Positions 16,495 to 26,826 of a DNA stretch of 64,000 bases are shown one piece after another. A program made the translations under genes and the position numbers. Origin of the DNA: Thiohalobacter thiocyanaticus (lineage in GTDB: Bacteria; Pseudomonadota; Gammaproteobacteria; Thiohalobacterales; Thiohalobacteraceae); assembly GCF_003932505.1 (NCBI RefSeq), contig NZ_QZMU01000001.1, positions 2,108,001 through 2,172,000 of the forward strand, read 5' to 3'. How positions within the stretch are numbered: the stretch's first letter is position 1; each line of letters opens with the position of its first letter. A model generated the notes under the pieces. That model did no database searches, was not told the DNA's origin, and saw nothing but the letters and a program-made list of their open reading frames with translations.

Positions 16495-16825
16495 ACGTAT
16501 AGTCATATACATTACATCTATTTAACGCCCTTTCATGAAATCCCTCCATAATTAATTATTGAATATGGTACGGACAATAAATCAGAGGTCTGTGCGGTAT
16601 CTAACATATAGTCATATACATGACATCTATTTAACGCGCTTTCATGAAACCCCTCCATAATTTATATTTGAATATGGTACGGACAATAAATCAGAGGTCT
16701 GTGCGGTATCTAACATATAGTCATATACATGACATCTATTTAACGCGCTTTCATGAAACCCCTCCATAATTTATATTTGAATATGGTACGGACAATAAAT
16801 CAGAGGTCTGTGCGGTATCTAACAT
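16495..16825 (-). repeat. 109-bp tandem repeat, three copies, upstream of the PEP-CTERM gene
   Basis: Identical landmarks recur at exactly 109-bp intervals: GAATATGG at 16561, 16670, 16779 and GTCATATAC at 16502, 16611, 16720. Copies 2 and 3 are almost identical, while the copy next to the gene has diverged. Read on the minus strand, each unit holds GGAGGG, then ATGAAAG(C/G)GCGTTAA: a ribosome site with a four-codon open frame inside the palindrome TTTCATGAAA. Confidence 0.92.
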
Positions 16826-16879
16826 TCGACCAACGCACACAATGAAAAAGGTGACAGCACTAGTGTCCGGTTACGCGCC

Positions 16880-17473
16880 GAATAAATTTAGTAGGGTGAG
16901 GCATGGGTGCCATCTCTGATGGCTTATATGAAGGAGCTGGAGGAGAAGAGCCTATGGCTGAAGAAGATGTACGCCGAGGAGCGGCACAAGACTGAGATCG
17001 TCCAAGAGGCGATGACAAAAAAGTCGTGCGGTCGTCCTCCCGCCGGGAGTTGGCCAAGCAGGTGGTAGTACAGAGGGGCTCAGTGTCCGGCTGGCCAGCC
17101 AGGCGTTTCGGATCAGCGAGACATGCTACCGCTACCAGCCAAAATCGTCCGATGAGAACGCCGAGATTGCCGACTGGCTGATCCGGCTGACTCATAATCA
17201 GCGTAACTGGGGATTTGCTCTGTGTTTTCTGTTTCTGCGCATCAAGCCGAAGAAGCGCCTGGTGCGGGAAATACCGGAGGTGCTGTCCGTGCCGCAGGCG
17301 ATGGACTTCATGCACGACCGCCTGAAGGATGGCCGGGTCATCTGCCTGTTCAACGTCCTCGACAACTTCAACCGCGAGGGGGGCTCGGAATCGAAGTGGA
17401 CTTCTCGCTTCCTGCCGAGCGGGTGATCCGGACCCTGTTGCACATCATCGAGTTGAACCGCCCCGGGTTTTGA
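16880..17473 (+). pseudogene. IS3-family (IS407-type) transposase remnant
   Basis: Plus-strand fragments of an IS3 transposase in several frames with internal deletions: ISDLMAYMKELEEKSLWLKKMYAEE (orfA end), SETCYRYQPK, RIKPKKRLVRE, SVPQAMDFMHDRLKDGR, FNREGLGIEVDFSLPAERVIR and IIELNRPGF. It has no intact frame. TGTCCGG at 16864-16870 may be the residual left terminus. Confidence 0.7.
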
Positions 17474-17571
17474 GGAGGATTACAACATGTAAGATAAAGG
17501 AGCCATGAACAAGTATGGCAAATTTCACTTGAGGTCCAGTAGCAGGCGCTGTTTGAGGGTCCGTTTCTGGT

Positions 17572-19566
17572 GTGCGCCGTGCAAAGGCGGCGCTTTCCCC
17601 GTGGGTGAAAGTCCCACCCGGCGACCACTCCAGCCGGAAGCAACCGGAGCAACTGTGGAGGCAACGAAATGGTTGAAGCCTCCGGTGAAGCGTGCCACGA
17701 CATACGGTGGCAGCGCGAGTGTGCAGGCCGTAACGTGAGTGAACGTCGAGCAAGCCTCGAAAAGGACGTTGCACAGGCCGACCCGGCGACCATATCGGGG
17801 AAGGCCGATACGAGTGGGTAATATCGAGCGAAGTAGTACCCCAGTCGCTGCGCCGGGGTAGTGGCGACAGCATGTACACAAGGGAAGCGCACGCAACACG
17901 GGAAGCCCCTTGGCGTGGTACGGGAAGACCAACCGGACGCCCGTGAGGGACAGGCCGGGCGCCTTGGGCTGGCGGAAGGGCTCGTAGTACCGAGGAAGTC
18001 GGGTAATGCCGATGGAGGGAAGGGGCCCTGGTTCAAGACGAATGCATGACGTAGTGAGGGACGTGGAGATTGGGCAACCTATCAACTCCGGTTAGTGTTC
18101 AGAAACTACAGAGGGCATTGCATGCGAAAGCGAAGGCTGAAGTCGGCTATCGCTTCTATGCCCTGTACGACAAGGTGCTCCGCTAAGACATCCTGGCGCA
18201 TGCCTATGCGCTGTGCCGCTCCAATCGGGGCGCGCCGGGGATAGACGGTCAGGACTTTGCGGACGTCGAGGCGTACGGGGTAGAGCGGTGGCTGGCGGAA
18301 CTGGCGGAAGAACTCCGGGAAGAGCGCTACCGTCCGGAGGCCATCAGACGAGTGTACATTCCCAAAGCCAACGGCAAACTCCGGCCATTGGGCATCTCGA
18401 CGCTACGGGACCGGGTCTGCATGACAGCAGCAATGCTGGTGCTCGAACCGATCATCGAAGCGGATCTTCCACCGGAGATGTACGCCTACCGCCCGAAGCG
18501 CAATGCGCAGCAGGCGGTGGTCGAGGTGCAAGAGGCGATGTTCCGAGGGCATCCGGAGGTGGTGGACGCCGACCTGTCGGACTACTTCGGCAGCATTCCC
18601 CATGCAGAGCTGCTGCAATCGCTGGCGCGTCGTATCGTTGATCGACGTGTCCTGCATCTGCTCAAGCAATGGCTGGAGTGCCCGGTCGAAGAGACCGACA
18701 AGCGTGGGCAGAACCACAGAACGACGGAGGCCAAGGACACCCGGCGCGGGATCCCGCAAGGCGCTCCCCATCTCGCCACTGCTGGCCAATCTGTATATGA
18801 GCCGGTTCGTGCTGGCATGGAAGAGGCTCAAGTTGGATCAACGCCTCGGGAGTCGGCATCGTGATCTACGCCGATGACCTTGTGGTCTTGTGCAAACGCG
18901 GCAAGGCCGATGAGGCCCTGCGGTGGATGCGCGCGATCATGGAACGGCTGAAGCTCACGGTGAATGAGGAAAAGACGCGGGTCTGCACAGTCCCGGACGG
19001 GGTGTTTGACTTTCTGGGGTACACGTTTGGGCGGCAGTATTCACCGAGGACGGGTAAAGCCTACCTCGGGATGCGGCCCTCGAAGAAGAGCATCAAGCGC
19101 ATGGTCCAACGGATACATGCAATGACGACGCTCTCTCTGGTGTGGCTCGATACCACAGAGATGGTGAAGCGGTTAAATCGTACGCTACGGGGATGGGCGA
19201 ACTACTTCAGTGTAGGCACGCACAGCCAGGCATATCGTGCGCTCGACAGCTACACCGCTATGCGGTTACGCCGGTGGCTGCGCAACAAGTACAGGGTCAG
19301 GCGACGCAGGGGCGGGGCCTTTCCCCCCCCCTCGCACCTCTACGGGTTCTTCGGTCTCGTGCGCCTGACCCAACTTGGGCGCGGCGAGTCGTGGGTGAAG
19401 GCATGAGGTCTTGTCCGAGAGCCGGATGCGGGAAATCTGCATGTCCGGTTCGATGAGGAGGGTGTGGAAACGGAGTGATGGTTCGGCTATTGAGGCACCG
19501 CCAGACGAAAGGGGCGGCAACAGATAGGCCGGACCTTAGGCCACCGCGTCACATCCTTACTCTACC
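17572..19566 (+). mobile_element. Group II intron, decayed
   Basis: The 5' end GTGCGCC fits the GUGYG rule. The interior carries an intron-encoded reverse transcriptase. Domain V is recognisable at 19418-19451 (AGCCGGATGCGG, GAAA-type loop region, GCATGTCCGGTT). The CTTACTCTAC stretch ending near 19566 fits a domain VI 3' end, so the boundary is approximate. The intron lies just after the IS remnant. Confidence 0.78.
18094..19406 (+). pseudogene. ltrA: Group II intron reverse transcriptase/maturase, interrupted
   Basis: RT blocks are clear: [57 protein letters not shown] (catalytic Asp-Asp), FLGYTFG, and the maturase X domain [13 protein letters not shown]. It is broken by TAA at 18184-18186, one extra C in CCCC at 18766-18769 and one extra G at 18855-18856. 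The nonsense codon shows real decay beyond any sequencing slip. The start is not defined. Confidence 0.85.
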
Positions 19567-19746
19567 GAAAGGTGACTACAGATCTGTAAGGTGCACCCTT
19601 CTCCCGGCTAGTGCCAGATCGCCGACGTATGTCGCTCAGGGTGCTGAGCATGACAATATCCAGAATAGAATTGTTTTTCATTCAGCTACGGATTAACGTT
19701 TTGTCATCTGTCGCTTACAGCAACTGCAAAATATTAGGTTGCCAGG

Positions 19747-20007
19747 TTACTGCTGTTCTTTAAAGTGATAGATCAGCGCCTCAGGAACATCCAGCCTCCT
19801 TACCCCTAGGGCAACCAAGCACTGTAGCAAGAATGCGGCGGAGAAAGTCCCGCGATTAATTCTGTTCGCCAGAGCCCGATAATCGTACTTCACGCCAATT
19901 CTCTCCAGCTTCCGCGATAACTCTTTGTAACTACAGTCATTATCAAGCAGCTCAGCCTTGAGCATCTTGCTCGCTCCTTTCTGCCACTCTTCCAGATCTA
20001 ATGCCAT
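19747..20007 (-). CDS. DUF6471-type small DNA-binding-like protein
   Basis: 86 residues. A helix-turn-helix-like fold is suggested by WQKGASKMLKAELLDND, SYKELSRKLERIG, ALANRINRGTFSAAFLLQCLVALG, the pattern of DUF6471 proteins. It is divergent from tnsA with about 180 bp between, a position suited to a regulator of the transposition operon, though that is inference. The start at ATG 20007 is chosen from the family's short N-terminus; upstream in-frame ATGs exist. Confidence 0.65.
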   Translation of the reverse strand: MALDLEEWQKGASKMLKAELLDNDCSYKELSRKLERIGVKYDYRALANRINRGTFSAAFLLQCLVALGVRRLDVPEALIYHFKEQQ

Positions 20008-20189
20008 GGCGTATGAACCCATTCCTACTGCCGTGTGAATACTATTTACGTAAAGAGTATATGACATATTTGATGAAAAAACACGGATTATGTAGAGTAT
20101 TCATTATTACTGATGAATTTGGGATTGCTCAGTGCATATACATCTGGAATCCAAAAGTTCCACGTCTCGAATCGACTGGAGGAGACCTC

Positions 20190-20882
20190 ATGGACAGCTT
20201 TGTATCTGAAGATTTGGCGAGTGAACCGCTGTGTCGGATTGAATGGCCGGAACAGCCTGCCTTGCGTGCCAGGAAGGTGGTAAGAAGGTCGAACCCCAAT
20301 GTCACCTACAAGTATCCCAGTATCAAGCTCAGACGACCTGTCCATTGTGAGTCGAAGCCAGAATATTTCTCAGCGATCCTCCATGACGTGGCCCCCCGCG
20401 TATTTACATTTGGCGAGCAGCCCGCGACCCTCAGATTCAGAATGAATGGGCAGAGTAGGATGCACGTTCCAGACCTCCTGGTAGAGACCGCGCAGGGGTT
20501 TGTATTTAAGGAAGTTAAAAGTATGGCTGACGCCAATGACCCATTTATTCGTGAGCGAACGGATTATCTCGCGTCAGTACTAGCTCTTCAGGGCTACGGG
20601 TGTGAATTACTAGTCGAGGATGAAATAAATCTTGAACCCCGTATTAGCAACGCCATGTACCTGCAAAAATACGGTCGCATTCCAGTCACCTTTATAGAGG
20701 AAGAGCGGTTTCGTCGCCTCATTCCAACGGATGACGGTATGCCTTGGGGCGAGATCATAAAGGCATATGGTGGTGTTCGGGGAATAACCAACGTATGCCG
20801 CCTATATATTGAAGGAAAAGTCCACATTGACATTCACAATGCTTGGGATTCCCAAACATTGATTACGATGAAGACGCGATAG
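20190..20882 (+). CDS. tnsA: TnsA-like transposon endonuclease
   Basis: Cuts the 5' strands at the transposon ends, so that with TnsB the element moves by cut-and-paste. 230 residues. The restriction-endonuclease-like core shows ESKPEYFSAIL (Glu), HVPDLLVE (Asp) and FKEVKS (ExK lysine). A C-terminal winged-helix region, for TnsC contact, follows. ATG 20190 follows GGAGGAG, and this decides the start over longer in-frame readings. tnsB begins 10 bp after its stop. Confidence 0.88.
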   Translation: MDSFVSEDLASEPLCRIEWPEQPALRARKVVRRSNPNVTYKYPSIKLRRPVHCESKPEYFSAILHDVAPRVFTFGEQPATLRFRMNGQSRMHVPDLLVETAQGFVFKEVKSMADANDPFIRERTDYLASVLALQGYGCELLVEDEINLEPRISNAMYLQKYGRIPVTFIEEERFRRLIPTDDGMPWGEIIKAYGGVRGITNVCRLYIEGKVHIDIHNAWDSQTLITMKTR

Positions 20883-20892
20883 GTTGGTCGAT

Positions 20893-22995
20893 ATGGCGCT
20901 TGCGTATCTAGAACCCCAAAGACTGATCCAGTTGGATGGTGAAACATACGAGTTGCATCGCCAAGTATCAGATCGCGAATGGCAACTAGAGAAAAAATCC
21001 AATGGGCAATACGTTACATACCCAATCGACGAGCTTCACCGGAAGTATGTGAGCTGTGAGCTCACATTTGTCGGTATAGAGGGTATTCGCCTTTCGTCGT
21101 CATCTACAGTAGATCGCCAGCTCGCCGCTCTGGATATTCTTGAATACGGTGGCGAGGAAGATAAAGAGGTGAAGCTCACGAAAAGTGATAAGAAGCGCCT
21201 CGCTAAAAACCGGCGTCGAGTAGCCGATGCGAAAGTGCGTTATGCGTACGTAAAAGCAGTAGAAGCAGCACGCCTTGATTGCCTTACGGAAGCTACATTG
21301 GCGCCCGTCATCAAAACGGTATGGGAAAGTCTGTGTAAACCAAACGTCCAGCCCAATTGGGTTACCGTGTATCGTTGGTACAAAAGATACCTGGACGGCG
21401 GTCGTGATATTCGCACGCTACTTTCAAAAGACTGCATGAAAGGAAATCGTAAGCGTCGCTACAGTAATGAATTTATCGACTTTATCCGTGTGGCAGTTAA
21501 AAATCGTTATCTTCAGCGTGAAAAAAATACAATCACCGATACCCTAAATCTTGCAATTGATTTGGTCAGAAAAGAAAACCGGTTGCGTCCGAGCGGTACG
21601 CAACTCCCGTTGCCGACGAAATCACTAGTGAAATCCGTGATTGAAGAGATACCCGCATTCGACCGATCGGTGGCTCGAAACGGTCGCGAAGCGGCACTCC
21701 GGGAATTCAGATCAGTATTACATGAAATCGTTACATCCCGCCCTTTGGAGCGCGTTGAACTGGATCATTCAAAGTTCGATTTAATGGTCCTGGATGACAA
21801 TACATACATGCCACTGGGAAGACCAACGGTTGCAGTTGCATTGGATGTATTCACTCGAAGCATTCTTGGGCTGTATATTGGCTTTGAGCCGCCGAGCTAC
21901 CATACGGTGGCGCAGTGCCTTAAACACGCCATCCTCCCAAAGACCGACCTCAGGTCGAAATATCCAGACATCATTAACGAATGGGAGCCGCATGGAGTTA
22001 TGGACATGATTGTCCTTGACAATGCGCTTGAAAACCATTCGGCGAACCTTGAGGCTCTTGGGGGCAGCCTTGGGATTTCCTTCCTTTATGTTCCTAGAAA
22101 GAAATCATGGTTCAAGCCGTACGTCGAGCGTGTCATTGGGACTCTAAATCGAGACACAGCCCACGGTATACCAGGTACGACATTCTCCAACATACTGGAA
22201 AAAGGCGATTACGACGCGGCGAAGAATGCTGTTGTTACACTCTCAACGTTTAAGGAAATGGTCCATAAGTGGGTGGCCGATGTCTACCACCAAGAAGAAC
22301 ACGACAGTCTCTTGAAAAGGCCGGCGACAATGTGGAAAGAACACGCGGCTGACTACCCGGTACCTTTGCCTGCTGACCCTAATGACTTTGACGCATTAAT
22401 CGGCGGTGTCCGATATCGAAGCGTGACACATAAGGGTGTAGAGATGTCTGGACTATTCTATAACTCTAAAGAGCTGGCAGAAATGCGGCTGAAGTGGGGG
22501 AGTACATTTCGGGCTACCGTAAGGTACAACCCGTGCGATTTGGGGCATATCTACGTAATAGATCCAGAAACAAACCAGCCTCTACGCGTGGATGCGCTGC
22601 GAAAAGATTACTCAACTGGGCTTTCCGAGTGGCAACACAAACTCTGCAAGAAATATGCAAGGGAGTATCTCGATCGTGCTGATATCGAGGCGGTCGCGCA
22701 GGCTAAGGAGGAGATTCGCGAGTTGGCACAGAGGGATTTGATGGGTAAACGGGTCAAAACACGGTCAACTGCATACAGATTCGTTAAGACAGAATCTGGT
22801 TCAGATGACAGTCCAGTTTCGAATAATCACGAGTCGGAATCTGTCAATGATTTCGCTATACCAGAAACGGGGCAAGAAGAGCATGTGCCATCGGGTGCGA
22901 CTCATAAATCGCAAACAGCTGGTAAGTCGGTGGAGATTAGCCATCAGAGCAGCGATACGCCGCGTAAACTCAACATAATCGTAGACGACAGTTGA
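20893..22995 (+). CDS. tnsB: TnsB-like DDE transposase
   Basis: Binds the repeated sites at both ends and catalyses 3'-strand cleavage and joining. 700 residues. N-terminal helix-turn-helix regions are followed by an RNase H-fold core with Asp291 (ELDHSKFD), Asp376 (IVLDNALEN) and Glu412 (YVERVIG), giving the D-x84-D-x35-E spacing of the family. A Mu-type beta-barrel follows, and a flexible acidic/Ser-rich tail of about 70 residues probably contacts TnsC. ATG 20893 is preferred; TTG 20884 is in frame. Confidence 0.93.
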   Translation: MALAYLEPQRLIQLDGETYELHRQVSDREWQLEKKSNGQYVTYPIDELHRKYVSCELTFVGIEGIRLSSSSTVDRQLAALDILEYGGEEDKEVKLTKSDKKRLAKNRRRVADAKVRYAYVKAVEAARLDCLTEATLAPVIKTVWESLCKPNVQPNWVTVYRWYKRYLDGGRDIRTLLSKDCMKGNRKRRYSNEFIDFIRVAVKNRYLQREKNTITDTLNLAIDLVRKENRLRPSGTQLPLPTKSLVKSVIEEIPAFDRSVARNGREAALREFRSVLHEIVTSRPLERVELDHSKFDLMVLDDNTYMPLGRPTVAVALDVFTRSILGLYIGFEPPSYHTVAQCLKHAILPKTDLRSKYPDIINEWEPHGVMDMIVLDNALENHSANLEALGGSLGISFLYVPRKKSWFKPYVERVIGTLNRDTAHGIPGTTFSNILEKGDYDAAKNAVVTLSTFKEMVHKWVADVYHQEEHDSLLKRPATMWKEHAADYPVPLPADPNDFDALIGGVRYRSVTHKGVEMSGLFYNSKELAEMRLKWGSTFRATVRYNPCDLGHIYVIDPETNQPLRVDALRKDYSTGLSEWQHKLCKKYAREYLDRADIEAVAQAKEEIRELAQRDLMGKRVKTRSTAYRFVKTESGSDDSPVSNNHESESVNDFAIPETGQEEHVPSGATHKSQTAGKSVEISHQSSDTPRKLNIIVDDS

Positions 22996-23087
22996 CGAAT
23001 GCGTTATTGGCGAAGAACAAGGCTCATCTGTTGCATAAAGGCGTGCCAGTCAATATATAACTTATATCTACATTATAGAAGGGCGCG

Positions 23088-23183
23088 ATGGTCAATATCG
23101 ATCAAATAAACGTCACACAGGCACTGGGCGTTGATCATATTGATATCACCCCAGAAGTGTTGAGCGGGTATACGAGTTATTAA
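23088..23183 (+). CDS. Possible 31-residue small protein between tnsB and tnsC
   Basis: The 311-bp gap between tnsB and tnsC contains an ORF with GAAGGG five bases before ATG. The product starts MVNIDQINVTQALGV and ends TSY. It has no recognised family or membrane segment. It could be a small peptide, or the remains of a gene lost between tnsB and tnsC. A second tiny frame (23194-23292) has no ribosome site and is not called. Confidence 0.25.
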   Translation: MVNIDQINVTQALGVDHIDITPEVLSGYTSY

Positions 23184-23306
23184 TGTTTTTGCCATGAACA
23201 AGATGACATCCAGTGTTCCAATTCATCGATCATGCGTGAAAACAGTTCGCCACGCAGCACTTGTTGCTGTTAACAAACTACAACTAGTATAAAAAAGGGG
23301 AAACCT

Positions 23307-24302
23307 ATGACTACCGAACAAAATGCCAATATAATCAATAAAATAATGGTTTGTCATTCACATGTGGACCGTGCCATGCATCTGATGGAGCGCTGCTATA
23401 GGGGGGCGCTAGAAGGGGGTGATGCACGTGGCTTAGCGGTTATCGGTGAATCTGGTTCAGGTAAATCAAAAATACTCAAATATTCAAAGAAAATCCACTC
23501 ACCCCATCGCGACGCAGATGGTCGAAAAGTACCTGTACTGCTCGCTAGTGTTCCATCGAAACCTACAGTTATGAATCTTGTCGAGGAGCTTCTATATGAG
23601 ATAGGAGACAATCTGTATCATAAAGGTACGGAGGCACAAAAAACGAAACGCTTAAGGAAATTTCTTAGAAGTGCAGAAACAAGGATTCTTGCCCTAGATG
23701 AGTTCCAACATTTCGTTGACCAGTCAAGTCACAAGATCCAACACGAAGTCGCGGACTGGCTGAAAATACTAGTGGAGAAAACCGGTGTGAGTTTGGTTGT
23801 AGCGGGTCTGCCGCGACTCAGCTATGTAATCAAGTCAAATGAGCAGCTTGAACGACGTTTTCAGGCTCCTGCCATTATGCCCCGTTTCAATTGGGCGGTT
23901 CATGATGATCAGGTAGAGTTTCGTAGCATCCTCGACGCGATGCAAGAGGGACTTTCATCGTATTCTTTTCCTTGCCTCTCTGAGTACGAGATGGCGTTTC
24001 GTGTTTACTGTGCGACAGGGGGTCTTATCGGCAGAGTAGCTAATCTGTTCAAAGAGGTTATCGCAAATTCGTATGATACTGGGCGTACGGAAATCTCATT
24101 AGAAGACCTTGCGGTAGCAGCATTGCAGGCAAGCTATGACCTTCCTTCGGAAATAAAGGAGCCGTTTAGTCGGTCCTTCAAGGTGTTGCCATCAGAAGAG
24201 CTGATTACTGAGGTGATGAAGATTGGCGCTGAGCAGGATCTCCCACCTGAAAAGCCTAAGCGTAGGCGTAAACCAAAAACAATGTCGCATGTAACAAGTT
24301 AA
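23307..24302 (+). CDS. tnsC: TnsC/TniB-like AAA+ ATPase
   Basis: Target-selection ATPase that links TniQ/TnsD at the target to the TnsAB transposase. 331 residues. Walker A is GESGSGKS (residues 47-54), Walker B is ILALDE (Asp131-Glu132), and sensor-type VVAGLPRL follows. A basic C-terminal tail (KPKRRRKPK) may contact DNA or TnsA. AAAGGGGAAA precedes the ATG. Its stop codon overlaps the tniQ start (TAATG). Confidence 0.92.
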   Translation: MTTEQNANIINKIMVCHSHVDRAMHLMERCYRGALEGGDARGLAVIGESGSGKSKILKYSKKIHSPHRDADGRKVPVLLASVPSKPTVMNLVEELLYEIGDNLYHKGTEAQKTKRLRKFLRSAETRILALDEFQHFVDQSSHKIQHEVADWLKILVEKTGVSLVVAGLPRLSYVIKSNEQLERRFQAPAIMPRFNWAVHDDQVEFRSILDAMQEGLSSYSFPCLSEYEMAFRVYCATGGLIGRVANLFKEVIANSYDTGRTEISLEDLAVAALQASYDLPSEIKEPFSRSFKVLPSEELITEVMKIGAEQDLPPEKPKRRRKPKTMSHVTS

Positions 24303-26221
24303 TGGTATCTATGAATCCTGCGCATGATGATGTAGTCCCCTTGATGATCACGCCTGCTCCCTATGAAGGCGAAAGCTTTTTGGGTTTTGTTCTCAGGACG
24401 TCTGATTTGAATAGGTACGATACCCCTGGGCATATCCTTAGGTACGCAGGAATGAATGAAAACGAGGCTCGTTCCGTTAGGCTGCCGGTCGATAAGTTGG
24501 CCAAGCTGTATGGTTGTAATTCGCATGAGCTTGAACAATTTGCATATACAAATACAGAAGGCAGTCGATACGGTAAAAAGTTTACGATATTGGGGCATTC
24601 ACTTTATGCACAGGATTTGAGTATAAAAAAATCTAAGATTTGTGCGAAATGCATACTTGAGTCTGGATATATTGATGCATATTGGGATCTTCGGTATGCA
24701 GTGGTGTGTCCGCATCACGGTGAAATACCTCTGACAAGCTGCCCATCATGTGGATGTAGGCTGTCGTTCAGTCGACCTAGAATGCTTCAGTGCAGGTGTG
24801 GATATAATCTATCGAAATCATCAGCTGGAATCCTGGGGGCAGATGAAACTGTTGCCTTATCAGAACTGCTTTACCGGAAGCTTCATGGGCAACCTCTTGC
24901 TAGCGAAAGATTGCAACAAGCTAAATTCCCATTGGCAGAGCTAGAAAAGGTCGAATTTCGAACAGTTCTAGGCTTAATTAATCGATTCGGCCGGGTGGCA
25001 CAAAAAGCTGAAGGCAAGGCAAATATCAGCGATACAACCGCAGTAATACTTACCGCTAACGCACTCGCGGACTGGCCGCAGGGGCTGTATTCATTTCTCG
25101 ATCAAGCTGGAGATAGTGCGAAGTTTACTGCGGAAGAGAAACACGCTTCATTTACTAGTCAATTTAAGGTCTTTAATCATGCATTCTTCAAGTCGGGGCT
25201 TCCTTCGGACGAAATTGAGTTCATCCGGAATGCTTTTATTGAGTATGGTGGCAATCATTGGAAACGGGGAATTCTGGACAAGCGAGTCTTAATAAATCCG
25301 GATGATACACATCGGAATATAGTCGGTATCGATGAGTTGGCAGGAAAGATTGGGGTACGCCCAGTTACTGTTAAGCAAATGGTTAAAGCTGGGCTTATAA
25401 AGCCGGTTGTAACTCATTCTGGAAACAGGGAACGAATGCTGTTCGATCTCACCAATGGCTATCCTACAAGGAAATCAGAGGGTAAAAGCATTTCAGATCG
25501 TGAAGCAGGAAAATACGTTGGTATACCTGTATCGGTACTTGCCAATCTTCGCAAGACTGGCACTTTCAGGGTGAGATACCTGGGAACGAAAGTATCCTCG
25601 TATCATGAGTATGATCTTGATGCGTTCAAAACGTCATTAATTGAAATCTCGGGCGATTGTGTGTTTTCGGACTTTGATCAAAGCGAATACATGACCCTTA
25701 CGGATGCCATGCGGGCCAAGGCCGGAGGCCCTGAATCAAAGGCAAGAGTAATTAGTGCAATCCTCTCAAATGAACTCACTACGCATGGCAGAGTTGGTAA
25801 CGAAGTCGGTGATATTATTCTCGAACGAAAAGCCGTTAAATCGGTTATCCAGGAAATGAAATCTCATATTATGCAGGGCCGCCTCGCCTCCGAGGTGGCA
25901 GAGTATCTAGGGTGTGATATAGAGGTGATATCCTGGTTAGTTGAGAATGAATATCTTGATCAGACTAAGTCTGGAGTCCATTTGCGTGTAACTGAAAAAA
26001 CACTAGCGGGATTTTCAGGTCGTTACGTATTTCTAATCAACATCGCTAAGGCACTGAGTACTACAACCCGTGGCATCATGCATAGATGCGATAATATGGG
26101 GATATCTCTTTTATATGCACAGAGAGCAAGTGGTAAGTCATCACAGCCATTTATGGCAATAGAAGATGCGGCGAAATTCGATATATCTATTTCTACTGCT
26201 GATTTTCGTGTTAATCAATAG
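24302..26221 (+). CDS. tniQ: TniQ/TnsD-family target-site selector
   Basis: 639 residues, in the size range of TnsD-like proteins that read a fixed attachment site. The TniQ domain starts PAPYEGESFLGFVLR. Zinc ribbons are seen in KICAKCILESGY, CPHHGEIPLTSCPSCGCRL and CRCGYNL. The C-terminal half has repeated helix-turn-helix-like units (IDELAGKIGVRPVTVKQMVK; SDREAGKYVGIPVSVLANLR; VAEYLGCDIEVISWLVE). I infer that it binds the 3' end of nrdJb. It is translationally coupled to tnsC. Confidence 0.88.
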   Translation: MVSMNPAHDDVVPLMITPAPYEGESFLGFVLRTSDLNRYDTPGHILRYAGMNENEARSVRLPVDKLAKLYGCNSHELEQFAYTNTEGSRYGKKFTILGHSLYAQDLSIKKSKICAKCILESGYIDAYWDLRYAVVCPHHGEIPLTSCPSCGCRLSFSRPRMLQCRCGYNLSKSSAGILGADETVALSELLYRKLHGQPLASERLQQAKFPLAELEKVEFRTVLGLINRFGRVAQKAEGKANISDTTAVILTANALADWPQGLYSFLDQAGDSAKFTAEEKHASFTSQFKVFNHAFFKSGLPSDEIEFIRNAFIEYGGNHWKRGILDKRVLINPDDTHRNIVGIDELAGKIGVRPVTVKQMVKAGLIKPVVTHSGNRERMLFDLTNGYPTRKSEGKSISDREAGKYVGIPVSVLANLRKTGTFRVRYLGTKVSSYHEYDLDAFKTSLIEISGDCVFSDFDQSEYMTLTDAMRAKAGGPESKARVISAILSNELTTHGRVGNEVGDIILERKAVKSVIQEMKSHIMQGRLASEVAEYLGCDIEVISWLVENEYLDQTKSGVHLRVTEKTLAGFSGRYVFLINIAKALSTTTRGIMHRCDNMGISLLYAQRASGKSSQPFMAIEDAAKFDISISTADFRVNQ

Positions 26222-26398
26222 TGAAGTCTGCTTGTTACTCCTTTCTGTGGAATGACTTTGAATATGTCCCAGTAAGCTTAGTTGATTATGGATCAGACCT
26301 CATCTTATAGATGCACTACCTGACCAGTGGAGGCGCAATAGGATTCGCTCAGCCAGATATGGCTTTAAAGTGATGAGTAGTGTTAATATCCGCCAAAT

Positions 26399-26773
26399 AT
26401 GGCCGATTTAGAAGCCAACTTTCGTGCCCTGCCTTTGGCCGATCTCATGCCGCTGATTGGCCAGAATTTGCGCTCTGCCGTAAAAAAGCACCATACAATA
26501 GCTAATTTCTCCGATATATGTGGAGTGCCAACACGGACTCTGACACGGCTGTTTAGAGGAGAGGATGTCGGCTGGGAAGTTGTGATTCGGGTTCTGCGGG
26601 CATTGGATAAATGGGACTTTCTATATCCATTGCTGACTCCGCCGCAGCCAACCCCGCTTGAGCGACTTGGGCAGTCAACGAGGAGCGTCACTAATAAAAA
26701 GCGAAATCGAAATGAAGTCCATGAACCTCTCCCGTACCTCAATCACGTTACCGGATTCGATGGTGAAGGCTGA
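26399..26773 (+). CDS. XRE/HipB-like helix-turn-helix regulator
   Basis: 124 residues. The HTH reads IGQNLRSAVKKHHTIANFSD, then CGVPTRTLTRLFRGEDVGWE, followed by VIRVLRALDKWDFLYPLL, the usual end of HipB-type HTH domains. The C-terminus is basic. No HipA-like toxin is adjacent. It may repress transposon genes; this is inference. No strong ribosome site was found. Confidence 0.65.
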   Translation: MADLEANFRALPLADLMPLIGQNLRSAVKKHHTIANFSDICGVPTRTLTRLFRGEDVGWEVVIRVLRALDKWDFLYPLLTPPQPTPLERLGQSTRSVTNKKRNRNEVHEPLPYLNHVTGFDGEG

Positions 26774-26826
26774 CAAGACGCATACCTGTTCACCTGGTGG
26801 GGAAGCTTACGAATATCCTGTCGCTA

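Noticed and set aside
16495..16825. Tandem repeat as a CRISPR array
   Set aside because: The whole 109-bp unit is conserved with no variable spacers, and no cas genes are nearby.
19700..19740. A TGCAAAA word near 19726 as an internal left end of a smaller Tn7-like element just before tnsA
   Set aside because: It lacks the ATAA-NN-TGCAAA context, repeats, a TGTGGG terminus and a matching duplication; the outer ends at 5159 and 27664 satisfy all of these.
23194..23292. 32-residue open frame just before tnsC
   Set aside because: No ribosome site and no similarity to known small proteins that I recognise.
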